A stretch of DNA of 23,063 nt, from IMG/VR virus record IMGVR_UViG_3300032322_002595, positions 1 through 23,063 of that record; one strand, given 5' to 3'. Positions 15,339-21,905 of this stretch are shown one piece after another. A program made the translations under genes and the position numbers. How positions within the stretch are numbered: the stretch's first letter is position 1; each line of letters opens with the position of its first letter. Source of the stretch: a virus. The notes beneath the pieces were generated by a model, which had not been told where the DNA came from, did no database searches, and worked only from the letters and a program-made list of their open reading frames with translations.

Positions 15339-15896
15339 TTACAATGGCATCCACATCCAAATGCCTTGGCTCATTAATAAGAAGCCAATTAAACTTACAC
15401 CAATGCTAGCATAAAACATACTCATGCTTACTGCTAATATACTTGCAGATAACAACACAATAGCTAATTGATAGCTTGTACCTGCAAAAGTCATCCAAGG
15501 TCCATGTTTTTTAGCCAAATCACGTTCTTCTTCTAACGCTTTAGCCTTTGCGAATAGTTCCTTTTTACCCTCACCCTTTTCAGGATCAGATTCATAGCGT
15601 TCAATTTTAGCTTTCATTTTCTCTGCTTTGGCTTTATCCCCTCTAACCACTGCATCATCATAGCTCATTTCCGCTAGTGTTTGTTTGATACTTTTTGCTT
15701 GATAAAAAGCCCAAACGTCATTAGCTTTAATGGTGTTATTTAGGACTTTACTGCTAAAACTGTTCGCCATGTAAGTATTTACAGCGAGTAGTAACGCAAT
15801 AACTGTGATTACCCAACCTGCTTTGTCTTTGATTTTTGCTTCTGCTTCACTGCGACTTAACACTTTACCTGTTACTTTGTCAATCATTTGCTTCAT
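15339..15896 (-). CDS. DUF4337-like membrane protein (185 aa)
   Basis: The motif NDVWAFYQAKSIKQTL near residue 60 and the later RYESDPEKGEGKKELFAKAKALEEERD are hallmarks of the DUF4337 membrane family of bacteria. Hydrophobic segments lie at about 28-46 (WVITVIALLLAVNTYMA) and in two stretches between 133 and 183 (TSYQLAIVLLSASILAVSMSMFY and IGVSLIGFLLMSQGIWMW), giving three transmembrane spans with a charged helical domain between the first two. The family has no known biochemical function. ATG 15896 has AAAGGGAAAAG just upstream, inside the AbrB-like gene it overlaps by 17 nt. A phage copy is unusual and may have been taken from a host; its role could lie in modifying the cell envelope, which is speculation. 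Confidence 0.8.
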   Translation of the reverse strand: MKQMIDKVTGKVLSRSEAEAKIKDKAGWVITVIALLLAVNTYMANSFSSKVLNNTIKANDVWAFYQAKSIKQTLAEMSYDDAVVRGDKAKAEKMKAKIERYESDPEKGEGKKELFAKAKALEEERDLAKKHGPWMTFAGTSYQLAIVLLSASILAVSMSMFYASIGVSLIGFLLMSQGIWMWMPL

Positions 15897-16110
15897 GGTC
15901 TTTTCCCTTTATTATAAATTTTTCTAAGTCATCAACTTTAACTAATCTTAATTGTCCGTCAACTAAAACTAATTTAAAATAATCACCTGGTTGCCAACCT
16001 AATTTTTCCACCTCAAATCTGTTATCTAGGACAATTCCCGAGTCGCTTAGATTCCAAATATAATCGTCAAAAAGCACAACGTTCACTTTCGTTTGAACAA
16101 AATCGTTCAC
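15880..16110 (-). CDS. AbrB-like small protein with GTG start (76 aa)
   Basis: GTG at 16110 immediately follows the stop of the small basic gene (TAAGTG), so reinitiation is likely. The sequence MNDFVQTKVNVVLFDDYIWNLSDSG...VEKLGWQPGDYFKLVLVDGQLRLVKVDDLEKF contains the GW-x-PGD-x-(F/I) core seen in the 60-aa AbrB protein at 9301-9483 (KWKPGDEISF) followed by strand-forming residues. The N-terminal half is less typical, so this is a remote AbrB-fold candidate. It overlaps the DUF4337 gene by 17 nt. Confidence 0.55.
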   Translation of the reverse strand: MNDFVQTKVNVVLFDDYIWNLSDSGIVLDNRFEVEKLGWQPGDYFKLVLVDGQLRLVKVDDLEKFIIKGKDHEAND

Positions 16111-16254
16111 TTAACGACCCTGACCCCTGTACTTTTTATAGGATCTAGATTCGTTTTTATTCATTGTACTTGTTTTTATTTTACCACCCTGTTTTGTTGT
16201 TTTTACTACGCTAGTATGAGCTTTTCCTGATGTTGTAGTTTTTGCTTTAGCCAT
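16111..16254 (-). CDS. Small basic phage protein (47 aa)
   Basis: A short gene with an excellent ribosome site (TTAAGGAG, 6 nt before ATG). The product is MAKAKTTTSGKAHTSVV followed by KTTKQGGKIKTSTMNKNES and a basic end RSYKKYRGQGR. It is strongly basic (Lys/Arg rich), with Thr and Ser, and probably disordered. The C-terminal MNK-x-x-x-RS-(Y/F/W)-KKYRGQG(R/K) pattern is, to my knowledge, common in small unannotated proteins of aquatic T4-like phages. Nucleic-acid binding or a virion part is plausible but not shown. It is first after a late promoter, so it is likely made in quantity late. Confidence 0.75.
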   Translation of the reverse strand: MAKAKTTTSGKAHTSVVKTTKQGGKIKTSTMNKNESRSYKKYRGQGR

Positions 16255-16309
16255 TTTATCTCCTTAATATGTAGCTATATCGGTAAATTAATAACTTTAA
16301 ATACTCTTA

Positions 16310-16317
16310 TATTTATC
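16310..16317 (-). promoter_or_regulatory. Late-promoter element GATAAATA
   Basis: Full match to NATAAATA on the minus strand, in the 91-nt space between divergent genes. A start near 16304 would give a leader of about 50 nt to the small basic gene at 16254 and the AbrB-like, DUF4337 and 262-aa genes beyond. On the plus strand the related TTTAAATACTCT occupies 16296-16307, a possible element for the opposite island. Confidence 0.6.
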
Positions 16318-16336
16318 AAATGGACTTACCCATTTG
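16317..16336 (+). promoter_or_regulatory. Hairpin in the leader of the plus-strand island
   Basis: CAAATGG (16317-16323), six loop bases and CCATTTG (16330-16336) make a perfect 7-bp stem. Its last G is the first base of the Shine-Dalgarno GGAGG for the gene at 16346. It may limit ribosome access or stabilise the 5' end. There is no T-run on either strand, so a terminator is unlikely. Confidence 0.5.
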
Positions 16337-16345
16337 GAGGACAAA

Positions 16346-16489
16346 ATGAAGCAGGCCCTCGCAAATCTGATTCATGTGAAATCTGAAGAAAAACAGGCTA
16401 CTCCCAAAAGGCAAAGTATTCCTATAGTTCCAATAGACCCAACCAAAACACAGGTCAAACTGGATCCCTCCAAAAAACTAAAAACTTAA
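16346..16489 (+). CDS. Small Lys/Pro-rich protein (47 aa), first gene of plus-strand island
   Basis: ATG 16346 follows a strong GGAGG at 5 nt. The 47-residue product starts MKQALANLIHVKSEEKQ and continues with a Pro/Lys-rich part (SIPIVPIDPTKTQVKLDPSKK). It has no hydrophobic segment and is probably disordered. The next gene starts 9 nt after its stop with its own AAGGA. I do not recognise a family. Support comes from the ribosome site, gene-like spacing and the strand switch. Confidence 0.6.
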   Translation: MKQALANLIHVKSEEKQATPKRQSIPIVPIDPTKTQVKLDPSKKLKT

Positions 16490-16498
16490 GGAAAAATT

Positions 16499-16942
16499 AT
16501 GAGGAAACTTATTGCAATTTTTATGCTCGGCCTGTCACCTTTTTTAGCTGCATCAGATTTAAAAATTGAAAACGGCAGGGTTGTTCAGGAATTATCAAAC
16601 TATGAAAAAACTTATGAAAGTAATGTTTATCACTTTTACATAAGAAAAGACATTCAACAAGTAGGGCCAAAAAAGTATCTAGTACACACTATGGTGGAGT
16701 ATGTGTTGCCAGACGGAGTAGAGTACGCTGAACTTGGGTATTCGGTAAAAAGAATATACAATTATGGTATGCTTGATTGTAACCGTCGTGTGTTTAATTT
16801 AGTTAGTGATATTTTTACGGATGAAACTAACAAAATAGTTTATAGTGAAAACTATGAGTTAGGTGAATTTGTAGCTGAATTGGTTAATCCTAACACTGCT
16901 AGACATACCGTCTACAAAAAAGTATGTTTTAACACACTCTGA
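16499..16942 (+). CDS. Secreted/periplasmic small protein (147 aa)
   Basis: A signal peptide is clear: MRKLIAIFMLGLSPFLAAS with likely cleavage before DLKIENG. The mature part of about 128 residues is predicted beta-rich and has two cysteines, in YGMLDCNRRVF and KKVCFNTL, which could form a disulfide in the periplasm. The pattern around DC-x-x-R is loosely like surface-adhesin-E-type proteins, which I offer only as a weak hint. Ribosome site AAGGAAAAATT precedes the ATG. As an exported phage protein on a strand of its own it could alter the host surface or block superinfection, but this is inference. Confidence 0.7.
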   Translation: MRKLIAIFMLGLSPFLAASDLKIENGRVVQELSNYEKTYESNVYHFYIRKDIQQVGPKKYLVHTMVEYVLPDGVEYAELGYSVKRIYNYGMLDCNRRVFNLVSDIFTDETNKIVYSENYELGEFVAELVNPNTARHTVYKKVCFNTL

Positions 16943-16990
16943 TATATGATATATACTATTGTAAGCTATGACTTACTTTAGGAAACTACC

Positions 16991-17119
16991 ATGTTAAGGT
17001 GTTTACGTAGGATAGAGGAAGAAATTCCAATTCTATTTTTAATTGAAATTTTCACATTAGTTAGAGTTGCATCTATATTACTTTTGGTCACAATTTCAGT
17101 ATTGTATAATTTATTTTAA
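16991..17119 (+). CDS. Small membrane peptide (42 aa)
   Basis: ATG 16991 opens a 42-residue frame: MLRCLRRIEEEIP, then LFLIEIFTLVRVASILLLVTISVLYNLF. The charged start (four basic, three acidic residues) and hydrophobic remainder suggest a single- or interrupted-span membrane protein with the N-terminus inside. TAGGAAACTACC upstream provides a weak ribosome site. Its stop is 8 nt before the next gene. Too small for homology by eye; accepted from position and hydrophobicity pattern. Confidence 0.5.
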   Translation: MLRCLRRIEEEIPILFLIEIFTLVRVASILLLVTISVLYNLF

Positions 17120-17127
17120 GGTGCAAC

Positions 17128-17433
17128 ATGAAAAAACTAATTTTACTATTGCTATTAACGTTTTATAGTTATAATTCTTCGGCAGAAGAATATCGTAGTT
17201 TTCGTGTAGTTTGTGATAAGACCGAAGCTATTATAGCATCACTAAAAGAAAAATATAAAGAAATTCCAATTATCGCTGGTAGTAGATTGGCTAGCAGCAA
17301 AAGTACAATTAGTGTATGGGGAAATCCTGAGACCGAAACTTTCACTATCTTAGATAGTTTGGGTGATATGTCTTGCGTTTTAGCAGTAGGTAATAATATT
17401 AGTATCTTACTAGGGCAAGGAAAAGGAATATGA
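17128..17433 (+). CDS. Secreted small phage protein with two cysteines (101 aa)
   Basis: MKKLILLLLLTFYSYNSSA is a typical signal peptide; cleavage is likely before EEYRSF. The mature part carries CDKTEAIIASLKEKYKEIPIIAG, STISVWGNPETETFTILDS and MSCVLAVGNNISILL. This layout (Cys, a helix ending in KEKY, V-W-x-NP-x-T-x-TWTI-like strand, Cys, glycine turn) is one I know from many small exported proteins of aquatic phages with no function assigned. The two cysteines suggest a disulfide in the periplasm. AAGG precedes the ATG; the stop overlaps the next start (ATGA). Confidence 0.75.
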   Translation: MKKLILLLLLTFYSYNSSAEEYRSFRVVCDKTEAIIASLKEKYKEIPIIAGSRLASSKSTISVWGNPETETFTILDSLGDMSCVLAVGNNISILLGQGKGI

Positions 17434-17549
17434 ATTGGTTAGTAGATTTCTATGTTGAAACGTTTGTACGAACAATTTTGTTTTGGCATTTCTTACCCGC
17501 CTACATTACTGACTATCAAGTAACTCATAAATCATCATCGGTTTGTTAG
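17430..17549 (+). CDS. Short aromatic-rich ORF, translationally coupled (39 aa)
   Basis: The ATG overlaps the previous stop (ATGA), and AAAAGG lies just upstream. The product is MNWLVDFYVETFVRTILF followed by WHFLPAYITDYQVTHKSSSVC, rich in aromatic residues and possibly membrane-associated. The 3' end runs 44 nt into the convergent gene at 17506-17778. A real gene is likely because of the coupling, but it could be a chance extension. Confidence 0.5.
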   Translation: MNWLVDFYVETFVRTILFWHFLPAYITDYQVTHKSSSVC

Positions 17550-17778
17550 GCACATAATCAACATTCATAATTGGACTACGATCAGGGACTATTTGGTCCT
17601 CTATATCATCACCATATTTCAATTCAATATAACTTAGTGTTTCGCTTTTTTCAGGTACTTCAATTATAAGTCCATGGTGAAATCTTATTTTAAATTTTAA
17701 ATATTTTTTCAATACAGTATCGGACAATATATCGTCAAAGTTATTTGATTCTCTTCGGAATATAATTTTCTTAATCAT
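17506..17778 (-). CDS. Hypothetical protein (90 aa)
   Basis: Starts MIKKIIFRRESNNFDDILSD and includes KYLKFKIRFHHGLIIEVPEKSETLSYIELKYGDDIEDQIVPDRSPIMNVDY. The mix of alternating hydrophobic residues suggests a small alpha/beta fold. No motif is recognised. The start overlaps the upstream gene's stop (AAATGA) so it is co-translated with the 67-aa protein and dCMP deaminase. Its end is antisense to the 39-aa plus-strand ORF. Confidence 0.6.
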   Translation of the reverse strand: MIKKIIFRRESNNFDDILSDTVLKKYLKFKIRFHHGLIIEVPEKSETLSYIELKYGDDIEDQIVPDRSPIMNVDYVPNKPMMIYELLDSQ

Positions 17779-17978
17779 TTTTTAAATAGCATAAAGTTTA
17801 TATAATCTTTTTCTGATTCAAAGTAAAACTTATAATTTCCTTGTCCTGCGAAATCACTGTTATCAGAAAAGAACCATGTATCAGAGCAGTTCTGTTTGCA
17901 CCACTCCATCAATGGACCTAAACTACCAAATGGTAATTCCATTTTTATTTCATACAAGTGTTTTGTCTGTTCTGACAA
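17775..17978 (-). CDS. Small phage protein with TTG start (67 aa)
   Basis: The start is TTG at 17978: AGGAG lies 6 nt upstream, while the first in-frame ATG at 17942 has no ribosome site and would cut into the conserved-looking YEIKMELPFGSLGPLMEWCKQNC. The rest (DTWFFSDN...GQGNYKFYFESEKDYINFMLF) looks like a small alpha/beta protein that recurs, as far as I recall, in aquatic phages. It overlaps the dCMP deaminase gene by 29 nt and the next gene by 4. Function unknown. Confidence 0.65.
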   Translation of the reverse strand: MSEQTKHLYEIKMELPFGSLGPLMEWCKQNCSDTWFFSDNSDFAGQGNYKFYFESEKDYINFMLFKK

Positions 17979-18393
17979 CCTCTACTCCTGACCTAAGAAG
18001 AAATTTGATACCGTCATCGCTGCGATAGTCTCCATCGTAATAAACAGTACTAATGCCACTTTGATATATAAGTTTGGCACATTCAATGCAAGGACCGTGA
18101 GTAATAAAAATTGAACTACCAACCCCGCTGTTATTAGATTTGGCAAGCTTAGCAATTGCATTACTTTCTGCATGTAGTACCTCCGGTTTTGTTTTTAATG
18201 TAGTACTTCCATCTTCATATAATGTTTCATCTTCGCAGTTATTGTCCCATCCACTGGGCATACCATTGTAACCATAACTTATTACACAATCATCTTTTAC
18301 AATTACTGCACCAACCTGTAAACGCTTTGCATAACTACACTCAGCAACACGTTTAGCCCAATCCATATACAGGCTTATAAATTTATTCTTCAT
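17950..18393 (-). CDS. Deoxycytidylate (dCMP) deaminase
   Basis: Zinc-dependent deaminase converting dCMP to dUMP, the precursor for dTMP. The 147-residue protein shows the family start (FISLYMDWAKRVAE, KRLQVGAVIV, YGYNGMPSGWDN), the catalytic HAE motif (H74, E76 in LHAESNAIAK) and the second zinc motif PCIECAK (C102, C105). Length and motifs fit the ComEB/T4 Cd family. A phage with AT-rich DNA benefits from more thymidylate. The radical SAM gene ends 37 nt upstream; it overlaps the 67-aa gene. No thymidylate synthase or dUTPase is seen in this window. Confidence 0.93.
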   Translation of the reverse strand: MKNKFISLYMDWAKRVAECSYAKRLQVGAVIVKDDCVISYGYNGMPSGWDNNCEDETLYEDGSTTLKTKPEVLHAESNAIAKLAKSNNSGVGSSIFITHGPCIECAKLIYQSGISTVYYDGDYRSDDGIKFLLRSGVEVVRTDKTLV

Positions 18394-18430
18394 TACTTAT
18401 CTCTTTACTCTTAAAGGATCGTAAAACATT

Positions 18431-19546
18431 TTACAAAGATTTACCTATGATTGGATTTATAGTGTTTATATCAGTTTGATACATTTCGTCAGTTAGTTTA
18501 ACAAATTTCAAAAATTCTAACCATTGTTTTTCATCAAATTTGTGATACTGTTCAAACATATTTTGGACAAACTTCTTATGAGGATTTGTATCTGATATAC
18601 TTGTTAAAACCTCATCCATATACCAACTAGGGGCAATGAACGGGGAAAGAATATTATTTTTCACAATATCAATAGTTGTTCTAAATGGTAGATTTTCGTT
18701 AAACCATTTCGTACTAGCATCTAATCCTAATAAATTCAATGAACTGTATACTGAATGAACACTGTGTTCTTCTGATGAAATTTTTGATAAGTATAACACA
18801 TTTCCTATAATAGTTTCAAATTTGCTTCCCACTCTTTGGTAATCATTATATTGATAAATTCCGTCTATACTAAAATTAAATCTCACTGATTTAAATTGTT
18901 CTAGCTTTTCTAATACCTTATTTGAAGGCACAGTTGTAGCATTGGTAATTATCAACAAATTCACGTTTTGGGGATTTGAAATCTTATCTAAAAATTTTAA
19001 AAGATTAGGACTAATCAATGGTTCGCCACCTAATAGTTTTATCATTCGTAGATGGCTTAGATCAAGAGAGTCCATCAATTCTAATGTTTTATAATTAACG
19101 GTATTAGCTGAATAACCAGTAATTCCGTTTTCTTGTAAACGTACATCTCTACTTTGTAACTTTGTGCTGAACCTACTACTGCACATTCTACATTCTAAAT
19201 TACAAAGATTATCTAAACTAATTTCAAGAAACTCTAATTTTTCAAATGTAACATCTGTAGCTGAGGCTGACAAAAGTTCATTGGCCTTTTGCCTCATACT
19301 TTTCATATTTGATTTTTCTTCTACATAACATTTTTTACATTCGTTTCTAGGAATTCCTTCTAACATATCTTTTCTTAATTCAATAAGAAAACTATTGTTA
19401 AATGCTACTTCACCTTGACTTATAATCTGTTCTGTAGTAGGGTATTGTTCATTATCATCAAGTGGAAATCTACAACAGGGTCTAAAAGTATTGATAATTG
19501 TACTGGTTGCCCCTGACCATGCAAACTTACATAAAGTATTTGTCAT
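18431..19546 (-). CDS. Radical SAM protein, twitch/SPASM-like
   Basis: A 371-residue radical SAM enzyme. The C-x-x-x-C-x-x-C cluster motif is CNLECRMC (C115, C119, C122), followed by the SAM-binding GGEP (173-176), TNAT near 201 and FSIDG near 225. Before the core, Cys residues at 6, 24, 25, 70 and 73 (CKFAW, RPCCRF, NECKKC) may hold an extra Fe-S cluster, as in twitch-type enzymes; this N-terminal placement is typical of proteins found in marine phages and bacteria. Substrate is unknown; peptide or small-molecule modification is possible. Its start overlaps the methyltransferase stop by 4 nt, so the two are made together and may act in one pathway. Confidence 0.88.
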   Translation of the reverse strand: MTNTLCKFAWSGATSTIINTFRPCCRFPLDDNEQYPTTEQIISQGEVAFNNSFLIELRKDMLEGIPRNECKKCYVEEKSNMKSMRQKANELLSASATDVTFEKLEFLEISLDNLCNLECRMCSSRFSTKLQSRDVRLQENGITGYSANTVNYKTLELMDSLDLSHLRMIKLLGGEPLISPNLLKFLDKISNPQNVNLLIITNATTVPSNKVLEKLEQFKSVRFNFSIDGIYQYNDYQRVGSKFETIIGNVLYLSKISSEEHSVHSVYSSLNLLGLDASTKWFNENLPFRTTIDIVKNNILSPFIAPSWYMDEVLTSISDTNPHKKFVQNMFEQYHKFDEKQWLEFLKFVKLTDEMYQTDINTINPIIGKSL

Positions 19547-20394
19547 TTATGACGTATCCAAGAACATCTATAACCACATATATTAAGTTTATCCCTAATA
19601 GGTTTATTGACAGGTACAAGATTATTTACAAATGGTTTATTTGGAAAAGAAGTAATTACAGTATGCCTACAACCTAATGCTTCACTTATTTCTTCCAAAT
19701 ACTCTTGTTCCCAATCTATATTAATATCTAATACTAATCGACCACCAATTTTTAAACTTGACAACACTTTGTCCCAATAAACATGTTTGGGAAAATGCAT
19801 ACACCAAGCCATGTGTGATGTAATTAAATCTGCCTCAACATTCCATGGATCTTCAATATCAATAAAATTAAATCTATCTGAGTCTATACTAGTGGCTTGA
19901 ATAGCATCAGTAACTATACTCCATGAGTGTTGCCAACAAATGCTATCAGGTGAAGGATATTTAGGTATGTTACTTTGATTTATAAATTCATTTCTATCTA
20001 TCAAAATAAATTTACTAGTTGTATTATATTGTGATAATAAAAGATCAAGAACACTGTTTCCTGCACCTATATCAATTATTGTTGGGTTATTTGGCAAATC
20101 ATACACCCCTCTTTCACTAAGATTCCACCAATTCCATTTTACCCACATAGGAAAGAACTCAAAGAAGTTTTGTAACATGGGTTGTCCTGTTAGTGATCCT
20201 GTTTGTACAAACCAATTAGCTGCCAAAGCTTGCACATTGTTCCATTTTAAAGTTAGTGGTCCTTTATCTGAATCAACTGTTAAAGTATATTCATCCCATT
20301 TTTTAAAAAAATCAAATGATTTATCAAACTCTATACTATGCCCAGCTGTATCACTGAACATTATGTGTCTATTAAAATTAATCGGTGTAGGCAT
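19543..20394 (-). CDS. Class I SAM-dependent methyltransferase
   Basis: The Rossmann-type SAM site is visible: motif I PTIIDIGAGNSVLDLLL (105-120), the acidic end of strand 2 in KFILIDRN (128-135), a middle strand ADLITSHMAWCMHF, and the later strand KIGGRLVLDINID. An N-terminal domain of about 100 residues, rich in Trp and Phe (WFVQTGSLTG, MWVKWNWWNL), precedes it. No signature for DNA, RNA or protein substrate is seen. It has no good ribosome site and lies 19 nt after the 178-aa gene. The 4-nt overlap with the radical SAM gene suggests a two-step modification. Function beyond methyl transfer is inference. Confidence 0.8.
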   Translation of the reverse strand: MPTPINFNRHIMFSDTAGHSIEFDKSFDFFKKWDEYTLTVDSDKGPLTLKWNNVQALAANWFVQTGSLTGQPMLQNFFEFFPMWVKWNWWNLSERGVYDLPNNPTIIDIGAGNSVLDLLLSQYNTTSKFILIDRNEFINQSNIPKYPSPDSICWQHSWSIVTDAIQATSIDSDRFNFIDIEDPWNVEADLITSHMAWCMHFPKHVYWDKVLSSLKIGGRLVLDINIDWEQEYLEEISEALGCRHTVITSFPNKPFVNNLVPVNKPIRDKLNICGYRCSWIRHK

Positions 20395-20413
20395 AGTGTA
20401 TTATAAGTATCTA

Positions 20414-20950
20414 TCAATCCCAAAGATTTCTGAAATATTTTCCAAACAAATCAAGTCCTTCTTGAATACGGTCATCATGTAATCTGTGACCAACAAAGTC
20501 GTACCAATGTTCATCCGGATTAGTATCTACCATTTGATGCATGATTTCCATTTTACCAGTCGTTGGATTTAGCATTGGTTCTGTATCAACAAATTCATAT
20601 TTTGCTTCACCGTGATGATATTTGCCATCATAATCATCCTTCACAAGTTGCTCAAAACTCCAAATCATTTTGTCTAGTATTTCTTCCCAACGCTTACAGG
20701 ACTCATCAAATGCTTCATTATGACTTTCTTTATAAAAATCAAAACTGTCTTGCGTATCATGCCCAGCACCGCCAACATCAGCAAACTCACCGGGTACTCC
20801 GTGTTTGGTTTCTTTAAGCTGAATAAGCATTGGGTATATAATAAGCGCTAAAGTATGATACATGTTCCACGTATCATACTTGTCTATTTGAATATCAATA
20901 CGGCGTGCAGTAAGATGCCCTTTAGGAAAAGGACCAATGTTTACTTTCAT
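20414..20950 (-). CDS. Conserved phage protein of unknown function (178 aa)
   Basis: Starts MKVNIGPFPKGHLTARRIDIQIDKYDTWNMYHTLALIIYPMLIQLKETKHGVPGEF, a block shared by many tailed-phage proteins in my memory (DTW-x-M-x-HTLA-x-I-I-x-PML-x-QLK-x-TKHG-x-P). Residues 80-110 (EAFDESCKRWEEILDKMIWSFEQL) are helical and acidic. The C-terminus (DFVGHRLHDDRIQEGLDLFGKYFRNLW) is also helical. No enzymatic motif. It overlaps the upstream gene by 4 nt. Confidence 0.75.
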   Translation of the reverse strand: MKVNIGPFPKGHLTARRIDIQIDKYDTWNMYHTLALIIYPMLIQLKETKHGVPGEFADVGGAGHDTQDSFDFYKESHNEAFDESCKRWEEILDKMIWSFEQLVKDDYDGKYHHGEAKYEFVDTEPMLNPTTGKMEIMHQMVDTNPDEHWYDFVGHRLHDDRIQEGLDLFGKYFRNLWD

Positions 20951-21312
20951 ATAGTTTTCGTTATTTTTCCATCTACAAAGTAGAATTTGTCATCGTTGTG
21001 AATTACTTCACCAGTTGCATTTTGCATTCTTTGGTGAAATATTTTAGCAGCCTCTTCAAGTGAAGTTGCTTGTCCTAAAAATTCATCTGTGTCCGCGTTA
21101 TACAACAGAATAATCTCATTTATGGTTTCTGTTCGGATGAGAATAAATTCAGTATTATTTTCATCGTAAACCTGTTGCAAAATTTCGTCTAAATTAATAT
21201 TATGGGCCTTTAAGGTTCTACGAAACATTGCACGTGTTTCAATTTGTTGCACTAGTTTACCTAGCTTAAACATGCCATAACCATAAAGCAAATAAATGAG
21301 CATTTCTAGCAT
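20947..21312 (-). CDS. Membrane-anchored phage protein (121 aa)
   Basis: N-terminal hydrophobic segment MLEMLIYLLYGYGMFKLGKL, then RAMFRRTLKAHNINLDEIL, and a C-terminal domain with FILIRTETINEIILLYNADTDEFLGQATSLEEAAKIFHQRM and FYFVDGKI. This pattern occurs in small uncharacterised phage proteins of aquatic genomes; the C-terminal domain is probably cytoplasmic. AAAGGAT precedes the ATG. Function unknown. Confidence 0.7.
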   Translation of the reverse strand: MLEMLIYLLYGYGMFKLGKLVQQIETRAMFRRTLKAHNINLDEILQQVYDENNTEFILIRTETINEIILLYNADTDEFLGQATSLEEAAKIFHQRMQNATGEVIHNDDKFYFVDGKITKTI

Positions 21313-21329
21313 ATTTTTATCCTTTAGTT

Positions 21330-21830
21330 TTATTTATTTACAATGTATTTGTTGTGGTATTTTTGCCAATTTTCTAAGTAAATTTTATAGTTAATCCATT
21401 TTGGCTTGCTAACATTCTTAGTTACTAAGAATCCCCATTCACGTTGTTGCTTGCCCATTAAGAATAATGTAGTAGCTGGTTTACCTACATCAAGTTCAAG
21501 CCAATGCATTTCTTTTGCATTGCGTTTAATTATGCTACCTGGACCACGCCAACGTGCGTATTCACCACACATTTTTCCTTCTTCATCATATAAAGGTGTA
21601 TGTTCGTAATATCCGCCACTTAGAATTACTGTGATGTACGGCCATGGATGATCATGAAATATTGGGTCATCGCTACGAACAATTTTATGTAGTGTTACAT
21701 TGAAGGGGAACCAATTGCGATTTTTGCAAAGTAAGTAATAACGATGCATGTAATCAGCACCGGTACGACGGTCAGGTATAAGACGATACCTGCCTAGCTT
21801 GTCCATTAGTTTGTGAAATAAATTTTTCAT
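21330..21830 (-). CDS. Cupin-like protein (166 aa)
   Basis: The core IFHDHPWPYITVILSGGYYEH with the GPGSIIKRNAKEMHWLEL segment has the two-motif layout of a small beta-barrel cupin; possible metal ligands are the histidines of HDH and of MHW. The N-terminus (MKNLFHKLMDKLGRYRLIPDRRTGADYMHRYYLL) is basic. I chose ATG 21830; the open frame extends to a TTG at 21878 but that passes through a hairpin. Homologues are frequent in T4-like phages, with no firm role. The end of the gene forms part of the next late promoter. Confidence 0.75.
   Translation of the reverse strand: MKNLFHKLMDKLGRYRLIPDRRTGADYMHRYYLLCKNRNWFPFNVTLHKIVRSDDPIFHDHPWPYITVILSGGYYEHTPLYDEEGKMCGEYARWRGPGSIIKRNAKEMHWLELDVGKPATTLFLMGKQQREWGFLVTKNVSKPKWINYKIYLENWQKYHNKYIVNK
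21331..21338 (-). promoter_or_regulatory. Late-promoter element AATAAATA before the 121-aa gene
   Basis: Full match to NATAAATA on the minus strand, overlapping the cupin stop codon (GTA AAT AAA TAA). A start near 21325 gives a leader of about 13 nt that still contains AAGGA. This would make the 121-aa, 178-aa, methyltransferase and radical SAM genes part of a late unit. Confidence 0.5.
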
Positions 21831-21852
21831 AGTAGGTATCAGAAATGGTAAA

Positions 21853-21875
21853 GCAGCTTTTTTACAGAAAGCTGC
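21853..21875 (-). terminator. Probable terminator-like hairpin after the HTH gene
   Basis: Perfect 8-bp stem GCAGCTTT / AAAGCTGC with a 7-nt loop, followed on the minus strand by TTTACC. The T-run is short, so it may be a weak terminator or an RNA-processing element. It lies between the HTH gene and the cupin start. Confidence 0.45.
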
Positions 21876-21883
21876 CAAAACTG

Positions 21884-21905
21884 ATCTTTAATTAAACTTA
21901 AAGAT
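21884..21905 (-). repeat. Second inverted repeat behind the HTH gene
   Basis: ATCTTTAA, six bases, TTAAAGAT: a perfect 8-bp AT-rich stem starting at the last base of the HTH gene's stop codon. With the neighbouring GC-richer hairpin it makes a tandem stem-loop pair. It may stabilise the 3' end of the HTH message. Confidence 0.5.

Noticed and set aside
16943-16990. Hairpin GTAAG-CTATGA-CTTAC as terminator inside the plus-strand island
   Set aside because: Only five pairs and no T-run; expected by chance in AT-rich sequence.
17506-17549. Bidirectional terminator between the convergent genes
   Set aside because: No stem-loop with a T-run was found; the two frames overlap instead.
20395-20440. 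Sigma70 promoter before the methyltransferase (TATAAT near 20411)
   Set aside because: No -35 at 16-18 nt spacing and no extended -10, so the single hexamer in AT-rich DNA is not enough.
21831-21878. Longer cupin protein starting at TTG 21878
   Set aside because: The extension would run through an 8-bp hairpin, has no ribosome site, and adds 16 residues before a natural ATG.
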